Shown: positions 41,230 to 51,365, counted from the stretch's first letter. The stretch is DNA of 64,000 nucleotides from Rhodococcus jostii RHA1 (GCF_000014565.1 NC_008269.1:806001-870000), one strand, 5' to 3'. The notes: a model not told the origin generated them from the letters alone. Numbers and translations are program-made.

Positions 41230-41601
41230 CTACTTCGTTGCGGTTGCCTGCTCGACGACCTTCCGGCGAACCTCGCCCATGTCGAGGCCCTTGACCTGGG
41301 CGACCAGATCGTCGAGCGCCTCGGGCGGAAGCATGCCGGCCTGATTGAAGACCAGGACTCCTTCCCGGTAAGCCATCACGGTCGGGATGGACCGGATGTT
41401 CGCGGCCGCGGCAAGACCTGGCTCGGCCTCGGTATCGACCTTGGCGAACACCACGTCCGGGTGCTTGTCCGAGGAGGCTTCGAAGGTGGGGGCGAAGGCG
41501 CGGCACGGGCCGCACCACGACGCCCAGAAGTCGACGATGACAACATCGTTGCTCGCGACGACATCGTCGAACGTGCGCTGAGTGAGACTCTGGGTGGCCA
41601 C
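41230..41601 (-). CDS. Thioredoxin
   Basis: A 123-residue cytoplasmic disulfide reductase with the thioredoxin fold. The active site is WASWCGPCRAF (C30, C33), the buried Asp is in VIVDFW, and the cis-proline loop is SIPTVMAYREG. The last 30 residues form a helical extension. It starts with GTG and has AAAGGA upstream. It is transcribed alone. With the AhpD-like and OsmC proteins nearby it would fit a peroxide or electrophile defence patch. Confidence 0.93.
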   Translation of the reverse strand: MATQSLTQRTFDDVVASNDVVIVDFWASWCGPCRAFAPTFEASSDKHPDVVFAKVDTEAEPGLAAAANIRSIPTVMAYREGVLVFNQAGMLPPEALDDLVAQVKGLDMGEVRRKVVEQATATK

Positions 41602-42071
41602 AAGAAGGGTCCTTTACAATTTGATGGGTGGGTGACGGTTTGCGATTGCGTACGGACAAGGCATCCGCGGCCGCCGTCTTACTGGCGGAGGGTTGATTCC
41701 ACTCGCCGGGCGGGGCGGTCATCATGTCAGGCCGTGTCCGGGCACGACCGGGCCGCGGTCCTAGTGCCGCATGGGATAAGCGCTGCGACGGTCATGTGGT
41801 CAACCAGCCACGACAGGGTCCGGGATGTGTTTGGCGCGGTGGCGCCTTGCCGAAGTCGAGCCAACTGAACTCGTGCGCGATTCAGCGTCGAGGACTAGAC
41901 TTTTTTGGGATCGGTGGAGAAGTCGGCTGCAACCCCTTTCCAATGGGCGATCCCGCCACGCGCCCGCCGCAGAAGCCCAAAGCCGAGACTGTCAGGCCGC
42001 TATGAGGTGTTACATGGTGGTCCTGCCGGCGTGTGCTTGCCCTTGTTTCTTTTTTCGGGCGGCCGAGGGTC
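41602..42071. other. Intergenic region upstream of thioredoxin
   Basis: About 470 bases without a recognisable gene. It contains the thioredoxin promoter. A short C/T-rich patch near 42040-42056 is AT-richer than the surroundings. I see no RNA gene. Confidence 0.35.
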
Positions 42072-42377
42072 TTACGGAATTGATGTGGAATCGCTCGTTC
42101 GTGGGTGGGGCGGGTATGCGCTCGCTAAACTGCGTTTCTCATCTTGGGCGCAGGTCGATTCGGGGATAACTTGCCACAATCGTTCGATGAACCGGCGTGT
42201 GGTCATTCCGAAGTGCACGAGGATGTCCTCTTCGGTGGCGCCCCCGTATGGTGCCCACGTGCTGGCGAACTCGATGAGGCGCGCCGCCTCGGTGTCAGGG
42301 TGGTTGGGTTTGTGGTGGCCTTTGATCCAGGCGTCTCGACGCCGGTGGCGCCATTGGCGATAGTTGCGAGAGTTCAT
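42072..42377 (-). CDS. Small DUF3263-like helix-turn-helix protein
   Basis: The 101-residue product contains LIEFASTWAPYGGATEEDIL followed by VHFGMTTRRFIERLWQVI. This resembles the DUF3263 family of short actinobacterial proteins (helix, glycine turn, then helix-turn-helix with F-G-x-S/T-x-x-R-F/Y). Such proteins are thought to bind DNA; their targets are unknown. The basic N-terminus (RQWRHRRRDAW) would suit that. The last 30 residues look unconserved. It stands alone. Confidence 0.6.
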   Translation of the reverse strand: MNSRNYRQWRHRRRDAWIKGHHKPNHPDTEAARLIEFASTWAPYGGATEEDILVHFGMTTRRFIERLWQVIPESTCAQDEKRSLASAYPPHPRTSDSTSIP

Positions 42378-42501
42378 GGGATTTCGTACCTAATTGGGAC
42401 CACGGAAGCCTTCGAACAACATGGGTGCTTCGCACAACGATGGGTATGTGGGGAGTACCAATGGTCTTGCTCTGACCGTCAATTGCTTATCCCACGCCGC
42501 A

Positions 42502-42849
42502 CTAGGCCTCGGTCGAGGCCAGCGGCTTCGCGGCACGTGCGGCGACGGATAACGCCTTCATGCCATGGACGACGGCACCGCCGGCGCGCATCGCTGCCGC
42601 GATATAGGTGACCTCGGCGAGTTCCTGCTCGGATGCGCCGAGCGCGACCGCATCCTCGGTGTGGAACCGAATGCAGGCTTCGCATTGCGTCGTCAACGCA
42701 ACCGCGATACCGATGAGTTCTTTGTACTTCCGCGGGATTTCACCGGGTCCGGTGAAGACGGCCGCATTGTAGGCGGCCAGTGCGGACCCCATCTCCGGTG
42801 CCAGGTCGGCGCCGAGTGGGGAGTGACGATGGTTGTGCGGTGTAGGCAT
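42502..42849 (-). CDS. Carboxymuconolactone decarboxylase/AhpD-family protein
   Basis: A 115-residue alkylhydroperoxidase D-like protein with the active-site motif C-E-A-C-I-R-F-H (C56, C59, H63) and the preceding ELIGIAVALTTQ helix. AhpD-type proteins reduce peroxides or lipoyl adaptors through the CxxC pair; decarboxylase members lack it. A good AAGGAG precedes the ATG. It lies 36 bases after the IclR regulator's stop in the same direction, so the two are probably co-transcribed. Confidence 0.88.
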   Translation of the reverse strand: MPTPHNHRHSPLGADLAPEMGSALAAYNAAVFTGPGEIPRKYKELIGIAVALTTQCEACIRFHTEDAVALGASEQELAEVTYIAAAMRAGGAVVHGMKALSVAARAAKPLASTEA

Positions 42850-42885
42850 TCGAGAAGATCTCCTTGGTAGAAGGGTCGAAAGCGA

Positions 42886-43716
42886 TCACGCGGTGCCGGG
42901 TTGCAAAAGTTTGCGGACGGTGCCCTCGTTCGAGGCGCCATCGAGTTGCTGCAGCCGTTGCGCGAAGACGGTGGCCTCGCGCTTCATCCACTCGACCACA
43001 TGGGTCCTGCGGGGCTCGGACAACCTCGGGGAGACCGCTTCGACGCTGAACGCGGCGATCGCTGTCCCCGAGCCGCCGATGATCGGAACTCCGATTCCCT
43101 CGGCTCCGGGCACCAGCGTGGTAGGGGCTTGCGTGAAGCCGGCCGTCCGAGCTCGCTGGATCAGCGCGGGCAATGCGGCCGGATCCGGCAGCGCGCTACC
43201 GGATAGTTGGGTGGTGGGAATCGAGGTGAGCAGGCGGTCGACCTCGTCGGGCTCGGCCCAGGCGAGCAAAGCAAGGCTGCCCGCACACGAGCCGAGCATC
43301 CGCCGCTCACCGATCTGCGTGGTGATCGCCCTGATCGGATACGTTCCGACCACACGATCGACGCAAACCGCCTGGGAGCCGGTCTTCACCGTCAGATACA
43401 CGGTGTCACTGGTCAGCTCCGCGAGCCGGTTCAGATGGGGCGCAGCCAGACTGGTGAAACCATGCCGGTCCGACGCGGCCATCCCGATACCGACCAGCGG
43501 CAGGCCCAGGACGTACGCGGACCGGGATTCGTCCAGTTCGACCCATCCCAGCTTGGTCAACGTTCCGAGCAATCGGTGAACCGTGGTCTTCGACAACCCG
43601 GTGGCGAGGGCGAGGTCGGTTAACCGGCTGCCCGATTTCCCCGCGTCAGCGATCGCCTGAATCAGGGCCGCAGCTCGTTCCACACTGCGGATCGCTCCGG
43701 ATGATTCCTCCGCCAT
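42886..43716 (-). CDS. IclR-family transcriptional regulator
   Basis: A 276-residue protein with an N-terminal winged helix (VERAAALIQAIADAGKSGSR, then LALATGLSKTTVHRLLGTL near residue 33-51) and a C-terminal GAF-like effector domain (about 85-265, with GERRMLGSCAGSLALLAWAE and GVPIIGGSGTAIAAFSVEA). IclR proteins control catabolism of aromatic or aliphatic acids. Its likely targets are its own operon with the AhpD-like gene, or the CoA-thioester operon that ends 1.3 kb away. The ATG at 43716 was chosen for the family start; the frame extends 18 codons further. Confidence 0.9.
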   Translation of the reverse strand: MAEESSGAIRSVERAAALIQAIADAGKSGSRLTDLALATGLSKTTVHRLLGTLTKLGWVELDESRSAYVLGLPLVGIGMAASDRHGFTSLAAPHLNRLAELTSDTVYLTVKTGSQAVCVDRVVGTYPIRAITTQIGERRMLGSCAGSLALLAWAEPDEVDRLLTSIPTTQLSGSALPDPAALPALIQRARTAGFTQAPTTLVPGAEGIGVPIIGGSGTAIAAFSVEAVSPRLSEPRRTHVVEWMKREATVFAQRLQQLDGASNEGTVRKLLQPGTA

Positions 43717-43888
43717 GTTGCTCTCCGTTCCCAGCATTACTTGCCTACTCGATCCACCACGAACAGCCACGAAATCTCACTGTCCGCCGCGGGGGAGTGT
43801 TCGGCATGTCCGTGGCAGGACTACTCGCAGGCGGAGGCGTGGACCCTGTGGTGCCGCTCTCAGCGTAGAGCGGCACCACTCGATCACT

Positions 43889-44449
43889 TCATGCCAGTGT
43901 TGTCACCACGTCGACGGGGCGGACCAGCGTGTCCCGGATGGGGGAGCGCTTCTGCACGGTGTCGACAAGGTCCTGCAGCTCTTCCCGAGTAGCGCCGGGT
44001 GCGGTGAGATCGACCTTGACCCGGATTTCCCGGGCGCCGGGAGCTTCTTCCGGGGCAACGCCGAGGAACGAGGCCAGGTCGAAATCGGCCTCCAACTCGA
44101 GCTTGTAGCTCTCGAGCTCGATACCCCGCGATGCGGCGTTGGCCGCGAGCGTCACCGTGTAGCACCCAGCCAGGGCTTGCAGCACGTACTCGGCCGGGGA
44201 CACAGCGGTGTCGGTACCGAGCAGTGAAGCCGGCTCGTCGCTGGACATGGTGAACTTGCCCAGCCGGGAATTGTCGAGCTGACCAGCCTGGGTGAGGCCA
44301 CCGGTCTCGGAGTTCACCCGAAAGCCACCCTGCCACTCGCCATTTACGGCGAAGGACACATTGCCGAGCGCGCGGTCACCGCGGACCGCGTCAATCGTCT
44401 GGTTCAACGCCTCCAGATCGACGCCGTTGACCGTCTGCTTCGTTTCCAT
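43889..44449 (-). CDS. OsmC-family peroxiredoxin-like protein
   Basis: A 186-residue OsmC/Ohr-superfamily protein. The first conserved part is VNGEWQGGFRVNS near residue 35. The first catalytic region is around PAEYVLQALAGCYTVTLAAN near residue 91-110, with its cysteine at 102. A second, C-terminal peroxidatic cysteine is not evident, as in the YhfA/OsmC-like subgroup. These proteins reduce organic hydroperoxides with thiol donors. The ATG at 44449 has a GAGG-type sequence before it. It is divergent from the PucR-type regulator with 354 bases between. Confidence 0.85.
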   Translation of the reverse strand: METKQTVNGVDLEALNQTIDAVRGDRALGNVSFAVNGEWQGGFRVNSETGGLTQAGQLDNSRLGKFTMSSDEPASLLGTDTAVSPAEYVLQALAGCYTVTLAANAASRGIELESYKLELEADFDLASFLGVAPEEAPGAREIRVKVDLTAPGATREELQDLVDTVQKRSPIRDTLVRPVDVVTTLA

Positions 44450-44803
44450 CGAGTTCCTCACTTCTGTAGGGGATTGACACACTGTGCGGAATCGGCGCCG
44501 CACCGGCGTGTGTGCTGCCAGTGAACGTCCCGGATCTCTCGATGTCAATCAGTTGTTCCGCGGTACGGAACTGTCGGAAAAATCGAGATTGTAAACCCCT
44601 GTTCAAGCCTTCAAACTTGCCAAAAAATGGAATACGATTCCGTCATGCAGTACAGCCTGCTGGCGAGGAGTCGCGTGTGTTCATGAGCAGTCGGTGTGAC
44701 GCCCCGGAGCGTCGCGGCAGGGTCGGTGACGACCCCAGGAGGGCATTCGTCCGCCTCTTCCGCGACCGGTTACCCGTGATGTCGATCATGCGAGGAGCCT
44801 GAT
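44450..44803. other. Divergent intergenic region between OsmC-like and PucR-type genes
   Basis: About 350 bases carrying both promoters. The stretch 44575-44645 is notably AT-rich (AAAAATCGAGATTGTAAACC and CCAAAAAATGGAATACGATT), likely promoter DNA. No clear palindrome was identified. Confidence 0.4.
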
Positions 44804-46078
44804 ATGGCGGAGCAGTCCGGCGATAATGCACGCAGCGAACTTGACGAGACTGCCTTGCGGCAGTTGATCGTCGAACTCATCGAGCACCTTCATCGCCGGG
44901 CGTACGAGATCGGCGAGCTGATCGCGCAGCGTTACCGCGAAAACATCGTCGAATATCGTTCTCTTCCTGACGGTTTCATCGAACAAGATGTCGCACCCAC
45001 GGCGCGGGCGAACCTCGAGGCGATGCTCGCCAGCCTCACCGACGACGATAGCGCGGTCTCCGAACGAGACGATGGGAACACCGCGCGGTACTCGCCGTTT
45101 CGCGACAGTGCGGTGCGCCGGTTCCACCAGGGTGTTCCCGTCCAGGCTCTACTACACGCCTACCGGCTGTGGGGTCACACAGTGTGGGAGCAGGTCCGTC
45201 AAGCCCCGCAAATCCGAAACAACCCAGAGTTGGGTCTGGTGGTGGCGGGCAAGATCATGCGCCACGTGGACCTGGTGTCCACCGCGGTCGCCCAGGCGTA
45301 CCTCGAGGAGGCCTCCGGGGTCATGCGGGACCGCGAGGTCGTCCGACGTGATCTGCTCGAGGCCCTCATCTCCGGCAACGCGTCCCCGGAACGTATCGAC
45401 CGGCTTTCCCAGTACTTCGGACTGCCCACGACCGCTCGATACACCGTATTTCTCGTGCGCAGCCGGAAACTGTCTCGATTCTCCCCGGAATCGCTCCGCA
45501 AGACCCTCGAGACCGTGCGTCACCATCTGCATCCCACCGAGACTGGATTCCTCACGGGCGTTCGTGACGAAGAGGTCGTTGCGATCTATCCCCTTCACCA
45601 GGCGGCCAGTCAGCAGGAGATGCTCCGGGAGCAGGCGGACGCGCTCGCTGCGATGCTTCCCCGGTTCGTCGTCGGTGTCAGCCGCGCGCACACCGGCCTC
45701 GGGACCGTCTCCAGTGCCTACCGCGAGGCGCAGGACGCCATCGCGTCAACCCAGGTCACCGACGAAACGCGGGCGCAGTTCTACGCGGACGCCATGCTCG
45801 ATCACATCGTCGCATCCAGCCCATTCAAGAGCGTCTTGTACGAGGAGGTCATCGAACCACTCGAACAGTACGACAGGGACCACCGGGCCGAGCTGGTCGC
45901 GACCTTGCGGGCGTACTGTGCGTCGGGATTCAACCTCGCCGGGACAGCGAAATCGCTTATCGTGCAACCGAACACGGTCCGCTACCGGCTCAAAAGGATT
46001 CACGAGCTCACCGGCCAGGATCCCTTCGTGTCTAACAACCTCATCCTCCTGGCGCTGGCGCTGCGCGCAGCACCCTAA
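44804..46078 (+). CDS. PucR/CdaR-family transcriptional regulator
   Basis: A 424-residue protein with an N-terminal RsbRD-like helical sensory region (about 20-170), a central GGDEF-like domain (residues about 180-300) and a C-terminal PucR helix-turn-helix (LRAYCASGFNLAGTAKSLIV, then QPNTVRYRLKRIHELTGQDP near residue 365-405). Such regulators activate catabolic genes in response to metabolites. AGGAG lies before the ATG. It diverges from the OsmC-like gene, its most likely target. No signal can be inferred. Confidence 0.9.
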   Translation: MAEQSGDNARSELDETALRQLIVELIEHLHRRAYEIGELIAQRYRENIVEYRSLPDGFIEQDVAPTARANLEAMLASLTDDDSAVSERDDGNTARYSPFRDSAVRRFHQGVPVQALLHAYRLWGHTVWEQVRQAPQIRNNPELGLVVAGKIMRHVDLVSTAVAQAYLEEASGVMRDREVVRRDLLEALISGNASPERIDRLSQYFGLPTTARYTVFLVRSRKLSRFSPESLRKTLETVRHHLHPTETGFLTGVRDEEVVAIYPLHQAASQQEMLREQADALAAMLPRFVVGVSRAHTGLGTVSSAYREAQDAIASTQVTDETRAQFYADAMLDHIVASSPFKSVLYEEVIEPLEQYDRDHRAELVATLRAYCASGFNLAGTAKSLIVQPNTVRYRLKRIHELTGQDPFVSNNLILLALALRAAP

Positions 46079-46148
46079 CGCGCCGGGCGGCCCGGTCGAC
46101 GACCACGCCCACGGCAGCGGTCTACCTGTGATGGTCGGCCGCAAAGCG

Positions 46149-46508
46149 TCAGACCCGGTGGTGACCGGGCGGTACACGATCGGGGGCGATGCGTAATGTG
46201 CTGGGGAATCGATCGCGCGGGGACGCGCTGATCAGATGGTCGTGGTACCGCCGATCACGCTCGGAAGTCCCACCCCAGATGCCGTAGCTCTCCCCGACGG
46301 TGATCGCGTGGTTCTGACACGCCTGCCGGACCGGACACTCGGAACAAATCTGTTTCGCCACTCGCTCGCGGCGGATCCGAGTACCTCTGTCCTCTTCGTC
46401 TTGGGGAAAGAAGACATCGGTGTCCATGTTTCGGCAGCGGGCGTGAAGTTGCCACTCCCACGCGGGCAGTAACGGTTTGAGATGAACAGAGATTCGGGGG
46501 GCAGGCAT
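46149..46508 (-). CDS. WhiB-family iron-sulfur transcriptional regulator (second copy)
   Basis: A 119-residue Wbl protein with the four cluster cysteines C25, C55, C58 and C64 and a GIWGG turn near residue 77-81, followed by a basic tail. The core is nearly the same as in the WhiB protein at 3473-3853 (WEWQLHARCRNM, RIRRERVAKQIC), while the C-terminal tails differ. It is convergent with the PucR gene and stands alone. Wbl proteins act on sigma-factor-bound RNA polymerase and respond to redox or NO. Confidence 0.9.
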   Translation of the reverse strand: MPAPRISVHLKPLLPAWEWQLHARCRNMDTDVFFPQDEEDRGTRIRRERVAKQICSECPVRQACQNHAITVGESYGIWGGTSERDRRYHDHLISASPRDRFPSTLRIAPDRVPPGHHRV

Positions 46509-46725
46509 GGTTGTCCGATCACGGTCGTCGTGCAGAATGCGTGGTTCGGGAAACTGCCATAGTGCGCCGATTTCACTGACGGCCCGAACCGGGTGCAGAC
46601 CCGGGCAACACGCGCTTCACGAGTACCCAGTCGTCTCACCCCTTTGCGCTCGCGCACGGGTTTTGCGATACACACTATCGGCGTCACAATATAGCTCCCG
46701 TCTCGCGAGCGCGCCCCGGCCCGAG

Positions 46726-47946
46726 TCAGTGATGTTCACGCCAGGCCGCACCCATACGTTCGACGGCTTCGGTGAGGACCTTCTCGCTGGTGGCGAAGTT
46801 CAACCGCACGTGACCGTCACCACCGGCGCCAAACGCCGGCCCAGCCGACAGTGCCACCCGAGCCTGGGTCAGGAAAACCGCCGCAGGCCCGGCGCTGAGC
46901 GTGACAAGTCCGCGTTGCACGGGAGCCTCGGATTCGTCGTCGAGTCCGAGACCTCGGCAGTCGAGCCATGCCAGATAGGTGCCCTGCGGAGGGGTGAAGC
47001 GGACCGGCGGGAGGTGTTCGGCAAGTAGCTTGCCGAGTATCCGTCGATTGTCGTCCAGGCCAGTGATCAGTGCGTCGAGCCAATCACTGCCTTCTCGGAA
47101 GGCGGCAGCGTGCGCGATGACGCCGAGGTGGCTCGGACCGTGACTGACCTCTTCGGGAAGGCGGGCAAGATCACCCGCAGCGGCGGGGCCCGCGATGGCC
47201 AATGCGGCCTTGAGGCCCGCGAGGTTCCAGCCCTTCGACGCCGACATCACGCACAACGCGTTGTCGCTGCCCGGCACGGTGAGGTACGGGACAAACGTTG
47301 CGCCGGGAAGTACCACCGGCGCGTGAATCTCGTCGACGACGACCCGGACACCAAACCGATCGGCCAGTGCGGCGACACGCGACAATTCTTCGGCGGTGTG
47401 TACGGTGCCGGTCGGGTTGTGGGGGCTGCTCAGCAGATAGACCGCACGGGAGTTGCCGGCGGTGACTCGCGCGAACGTCGCCTCGAGGGTGTCGAAGTCG
47501 ATCCGCCCGTCCCCGTCGAGCGGGGCGTCGACAATCCGCCGATTCATGTGCTCGACGAACGAGTAGAACGGCGGATAAACAGGGGAGTTGACGACCACCG
47601 CGTCCCCATCGGAGCTGACCAGCCGCAGCATCTCGACGACGCCCATCATGACGTCGGGAACTATGGCGGTCCGTTCCACTGCAATTCCGTCCCAGCCCCA
47701 ACGTCGGTGCGCAAAGCTCTGCACGGCCTCGGCATAGGAGGTGCCAGCCGCGTACCCGGTGTCTCCCGCGGCAAGGGCAGCCTCGAGCGTCCGGCGGATC
47801 GGATCGGCCATCCGCGTATCCATTTCGGCCACCCACAGTGGCAGCACATCCGACGGATGCGTGCGCCACTTCATGCTCGTCCTCTCCCGCAGCTGCGGCA
47901 GGGTCAGTTCTTCGAGGGGATTCGGTAGCTGGTTGCGTGTACTCAT
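46726..47946 (-). CDS. PLP-dependent C-S lyase / aminotransferase (MalY/PatB type)
   Basis: A 406-residue class I/II aminotransferase-fold protein of the PatB/MalY group. These act as cystathionine beta-lyases, cleaving L-cysteine S-conjugates or cystathionine to pyruvate, ammonia and a thiol. Visible marks are [20 protein letters not shown] near the N-terminus, [14 protein letters not shown] near residue 119-132, [13 protein letters not shown] near 172, the [14 protein letters not shown] motif near 200, and the PLP lysine in [13 protein letters not shown] near residue 235. It diverges from an AsnC-type regulator. A role in using cysteine-type or S-conjugated amino acids is likely; exact substrate unknown. 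Confidence 0.88.
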   Translation of the reverse strand: MSTRNQLPNPLEELTLPQLRERTSMKWRTHPSDVLPLWVAEMDTRMADPIRRTLEAALAAGDTGYAAGTSYAEAVQSFAHRRWGWDGIAVERTAIVPDVMMGVVEMLRLVSSDGDAVVVNSPVYPPFYSFVEHMNRRIVDAPLDGDGRIDFDTLEATFARVTAGNSRAVYLLSSPHNPTGTVHTAEELSRVAALADRFGVRVVVDEIHAPVVLPGATFVPYLTVPGSDNALCVMSASKGWNLAGLKAALAIAGPAAAGDLARLPEEVSHGPSHLGVIAHAAAFREGSDWLDALITGLDDNRRILGKLLAEHLPPVRFTPPQGTYLAWLDCRGLGLDDESEAPVQRGLVTLSAGPAAVFLTQARVALSAGPAFGAGGDGHVRLNFATSEKVLTEAVERMGAAWREHH

Positions 47947-48230
47947 GCGAAGGTCCTCGTCTGTGTGTCGTCGTACGGTATGGAAGCGACCGTTCCCGGT
48001 GTTCGAACCGATGCCGATCTGGATTCAATGAAGTTGTAGTACAGATGATTTAGGCAATTTGCGGGCGCGGCGGACCGAGAAGGTTTGCCCGCCGGGGCCC
48101 TTACCCGGCAGAGCTTGGTGCTCGGCAATCCGTGAGCGGCATCATCCGTGGAATCAACGGTAGAGAAAAAAGTCCGCAAGATGTTCGCTACTTTCGCCAC
48201 TGACAGAGCTGTGAGAGGAATAATGTGCGT

Positions 48231-48683
48231 ATGGACGGGATAGACCGCAAAATTCTTGCCCTATTGCAGGAGGACGGCCGCCAGAAGATCACCGAGCTGG
48301 CTCCACGGGTGCAGTTGAGCGTGTCGCGTTGTCACCGGCGGCTACGGGAACTCGAAAACGCCGGCGTGATCAAGGGCTACAGGGCGATCATCGACGCCTC
48401 ATCCGTCGGCCTGGGATTCGAGGTGCTGGTCTTCGTCACGATGAGCCAGGAAGACCGCAAGACACTCACCAAGTTCGACGCGGCTGTCGCGGCAATCCCC
48501 AACGTGGTCCACGCTCAACGCCTGTTCGGCGACCCGGACTACCTACTTCGCGTCGTTACCGCGGATCTTGCTTCGTACCAGCGGCTCTACATGGAGCATT
48601 TGGCCGAACTCCCAGGCGTGCAACGACTGAACTCCACGATCGTGATGGAACAAGTCGTCGAACCACGACCCCTACCGGCATAA
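48231..48683 (+). CDS. Lrp/AsnC-family transcriptional regulator
   Basis: A 150-residue protein with an N-terminal helix-turn-helix (IDRKILALLQEDGRQKITEL, APRVQLSVSRCHRRLRELEN) and a C-terminal RAM effector domain (about 65-145, with FEVLVFVTMSQ and GDPDYLLRVVTADL). These regulators sense amino acids. The ATG at 48231 is chosen; a GTG six bases upstream is also in frame behind GAGAGGA. It diverges from the PatB-like lyase and converges with an amino-acid permease, so both are probable targets. Confidence 0.9.
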   Translation: MDGIDRKILALLQEDGRQKITELAPRVQLSVSRCHRRLRELENAGVIKGYRAIIDASSVGLGFEVLVFVTMSQEDRKTLTKFDAAVAAIPNVVHAQRLFGDPDYLLRVVTADLASYQRLYMEHLAELPGVQRLNSTIVMEQVVEPRPLPA

Positions 48684-48786
48684 GTGTGTTCTCGGCGGTC
48701 GAGCGGGGACAGTGCCCGTGACCGGTGTCTGGGCGGAGGCCGTTCACCGGCGGTCACGGGCACCGCTCATCGCCGGCGCTGCGCCG

Positions 48787-50295
48787 TTAGTGCGAGGTTC
48801 TCGGGGGAATCTCGACCGGGACGAAGTCCCGGTGATCGGTTGTCGTCGAAAGCCGCGCTCTGGACCGGCGCCAACCCACAATGAGCAGCGGAACGATAAC
48901 CACCAACGAGCCGAGAACCCACTGCCCGGTCTCGGAAAATCCCATGGTCACGAGGACGAAGGCGAGGAACGCCAGAACGAAGTAGGAGGTAAACGGTGCT
49001 CCGAAGAGACGGAACGACGGTCGCTCGACCCTGCCCTCGTTCGCCCACTTGCGCAGCTTGAGTTGGCACAACATGATCGTGCCCCACGCCGCGATGATGC
49101 CCAGTGCGGAAATCTCGAGCACGATCTCAAATGCCTTCGTGGGAACGATTGCGTTGAGTCCCACGCCGAGGAGGGCACACCCGACGGTGAGCAAGATTCC
49201 CCCGAAGGGAACTCCGTTACCGCTCAGCTTCGATGTGAAGCTGGGGGCGGAACCATTGAGCGCCATCGAGCGAAGAACACGACCCGTCGCGTACAGCCCA
49301 GCATTGAGGCTCGACAGAGCCGCCGTCAGGACGACGAAGTTCATCACGGACGAAGCCACCGCAGCGGTCTCGGGCGAGCCGATATGGGAGAAGAAAGTGA
49401 CGAAAGGTGAGGTCTGCGCTGTGTAGGCGCCGAAGGGCAACAGCAGGGACAGCAGCAGCACCGAACCCACGTAGAAGAGGAGAATGCGGATGATCACCGT
49501 GTTGATGGCCTTCGGGATGATCCGGGACGGATTCTCGGTTTCGCCGGCAGCGATTCCGACGAGTTCGACCGACGCATACGCGAAGATGACGCCACCAGCC
49601 GCAAGGATCGGCGTGATGGCGCCGGTGGGAAACACACCGCCGTGGTCGAGGACGATGCTGAAGCCCGTCGCTCCCAGGTCGGTCTCGCCATTGAGTACCA
49701 GGAACAGCGTGCCGAAGACGAGAAAGGCCACCAGGGCGGTGACTTTGATGATCGCGAACCAGAACTCCATCTCCCCGAAGAGCTTGACCGAGACCAAATT
49801 GAGAAGGGTCACCACGAACAGTGCTACGAGGGCGAGGGTCCACTGTGGTGCCGCATCGATCAAAGGCACGGCTGGAGCCCAGAACTTCAGATACAGAGCG
49901 ATTGCGGTGACGTCCACGATCGAGGCCATCGCCCACATAAGGAAGTACAACCAGCCGACAACGAAAGCCATCTTCTCGCCGTAGAACTCGCGCGCATAGG
50001 AGATGAACGATCCGGACGACGGACGATAGAGCACCAGCTCGCCAAGTGCGCGAAGCACAAGGAACGCGACGAAGCCGCAGAGCGCATACACCAGCACCAA
50101 CGACGGGCCGGAGGCGGAGAGGCGTCCGCCGGCACCCATGAACAGGCCGGTACCGATTGCCCCGCCGACCGCGATCATCTGAATATGGCGAGGCTTTAGG
50201 GATTTGCGGTACCCAACATCGTCACCGGAAGCGCCTTGGAGGCTTCGATTGGTTTTTGCGCGACTACTCGCGCCTTGGGAGACGGATTCGGTCAT
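48787..50295 (-). CDS. Amino acid permease (APC family, AnsP/GabP/AroP type)
   Basis: A twelve-helix amino acid:proton symporter of about 502 residues. It has the family N-terminal block [20 protein letters not shown] (helix 1), the [20 protein letters not shown] segment near residue 90-110, and [20 protein letters not shown] in helix 6-7 and the following loop. It imports a neutral, amide or aromatic amino acid. I used the ATG at 50295 because AAGG lies six bases before it; another ATG is two codons earlier. It lies beside the AsnC regulator, the PatB lyase and RidA, forming an amino-acid use patch. Confidence 0.9.
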   Translation of the reverse strand: MTESVSQGASSRAKTNRSLQGASGDDVGYRKSLKPRHIQMIAVGGAIGTGLFMGAGGRLSASGPSLVLVYALCGFVAFLVLRALGELVLYRPSSGSFISYAREFYGEKMAFVVGWLYFLMWAMASIVDVTAIALYLKFWAPAVPLIDAAPQWTLALVALFVVTLLNLVSVKLFGEMEFWFAIIKVTALVAFLVFGTLFLVLNGETDLGATGFSIVLDHGGVFPTGAITPILAAGGVIFAYASVELVGIAAGETENPSRIIPKAINTVIIRILLFYVGSVLLLSLLLPFGAYTAQTSPFVTFFSHIGSPETAAVASSVMNFVVLTAALSSLNAGLYATGRVLRSMALNGSAPSFTSKLSGNGVPFGGILLTVGCALLGVGLNAIVPTKAFEIVLEISALGIIAAWGTIMLCQLKLRKWANEGRVERPSFRLFGAPFTSYFVLAFLAFVLVTMGFSETGQWVLGSLVVIVPLLIVGWRRSRARLSTTTDHRDFVPVEIPPRTSH

Positions 50296-50553
50296 GGTCA
50301 TCCTTGGGAACTGGGCCTGTCACGCCGACATCGGCCGTGGTGGGGGTGGGAGCGAGAGACGAAGAAGACCGCGTGTGGTGGGAGCACCCCCGCAGGATTT
50401 CAACGATGCGTTGAGAGTATGTCACTGATCACACAGATGATCAACAGCCAGTTGCCCCCCGCTGTCGGTGCAGCATGGCACGACGTTCGGGCTTGATCTG
50501 GTGATACACCCTGATTTCACTGTTTCGACAGCATGTTGAATTTAAACTGGATG

Positions 50554-50568
50554 TGCCATAATGTGGCA
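50554..50568. promoter_or_regulatory. Inverted repeat in the RidA/permease divergent region
   Basis: TGCCA (50554-50558) and TGGCA (50564-50568) flank TAATG in an AT-rich stretch between the divergent permease and RidA genes. It could be the operator of the AsnC-type or YheO-type regulator encoded nearby. Confidence 0.45.
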
Positions 50569-50684
50569 CTGTCACCCCAGTCCTCAACAAGACATTGAAA
50601 TTCGTGACGGCACGGTCCCCATATCTGTGGCATCTGCCCATTTCTCGGATCGCGATGTATCCCGCTTCCCACGGAAGGTCTCGC

Positions 50685-51101
50685 ATGACTCAGTCGGTTT
50701 CCACCCCTCCGCTCTACTCTCGCGCCATTCGCGTAGGCGATCTCCTCTACATCTCAGGCCAGTTGCCACTCACGGCGGACGGCTTGCTGTACGCAGGCCA
50801 CGTCGGTCAGGAGGTCAGCGTGGAGCAGGCGCGCGAGGCTGCTGCTCTCGCCGCCCGGCGATGCCTCGATATCGCCCGTGAGGAGCTGGGATCGTTGGAA
50901 TCCATCCGTGCCGTGGCCCGACTCGGCGGCTATGTATCGTCCGGAGAAGGGTTCTGCGATGCACCCGCGGTGGTGGACGCGGCTTCGCAGGTCGTGCTGG
51001 ACCATCTTGGTGGCAGGGGACGCCATGCACGTTTGGCGTTGGGGGTTGCCTCACTGCCGCTCGGCGCATGTGTCGAGATCGAAATGGCAGTCTATTGCTG
51101 A
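50685..51101 (+). CDS. RidA-family reactive-intermediate (enamine/imine) deaminase
   Basis: A 138-residue YjgF/YER057c/UK114-fold protein. It shows YSRAIRVGDLLYISGQLPLT near residue 11-30, a G-x-V...Q-T-like block shifted to VGQEVSVEQAREAA, and the C-terminal RLALGVASLPLGACVEIEMA with the conserved arginine and glutamate of the active pocket. RidA hydrolyses 2-aminoacrylate and related imines made by PLP enzymes such as the PatB-like lyase nearby. The ATG at 50685 gives the normal start, preceded by GGAAGG. The frame extends 30 codons upstream through the promoter and was not used. Confidence 0.88.
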   Translation: MTQSVSTPPLYSRAIRVGDLLYISGQLPLTADGLLYAGHVGQEVSVEQAREAAALAARRCLDIAREELGSLESIRAVARLGGYVSSGEGFCDAPAVVDAASQVVLDHLGGRGRHARLALGVASLPLGACVEIEMAVYC

Positions 51102-51365
51102 GCAGTGTGCATCGTGACCGGATGGACGGCGCGTGATAGGCCCTGCCGGCCGATTCGACTGATTACCGGGCTGCGGAGGTGTCGGTGGGCGCGACATGTG
51201 CGTCCACCGACGGGAGTGTGAACGCACCTCTCCCGCATAGACACTCTCGCCCGAGGTGCGCGGGACCAACCCGCGAAGCCTGCACCACCGAACGGACGGC
51301 CTCAGCCCCCCCGGGTGACCGCACTCCGAGGAAATTTCAGACGACGTACTCGGGCCTGCGGCGCA

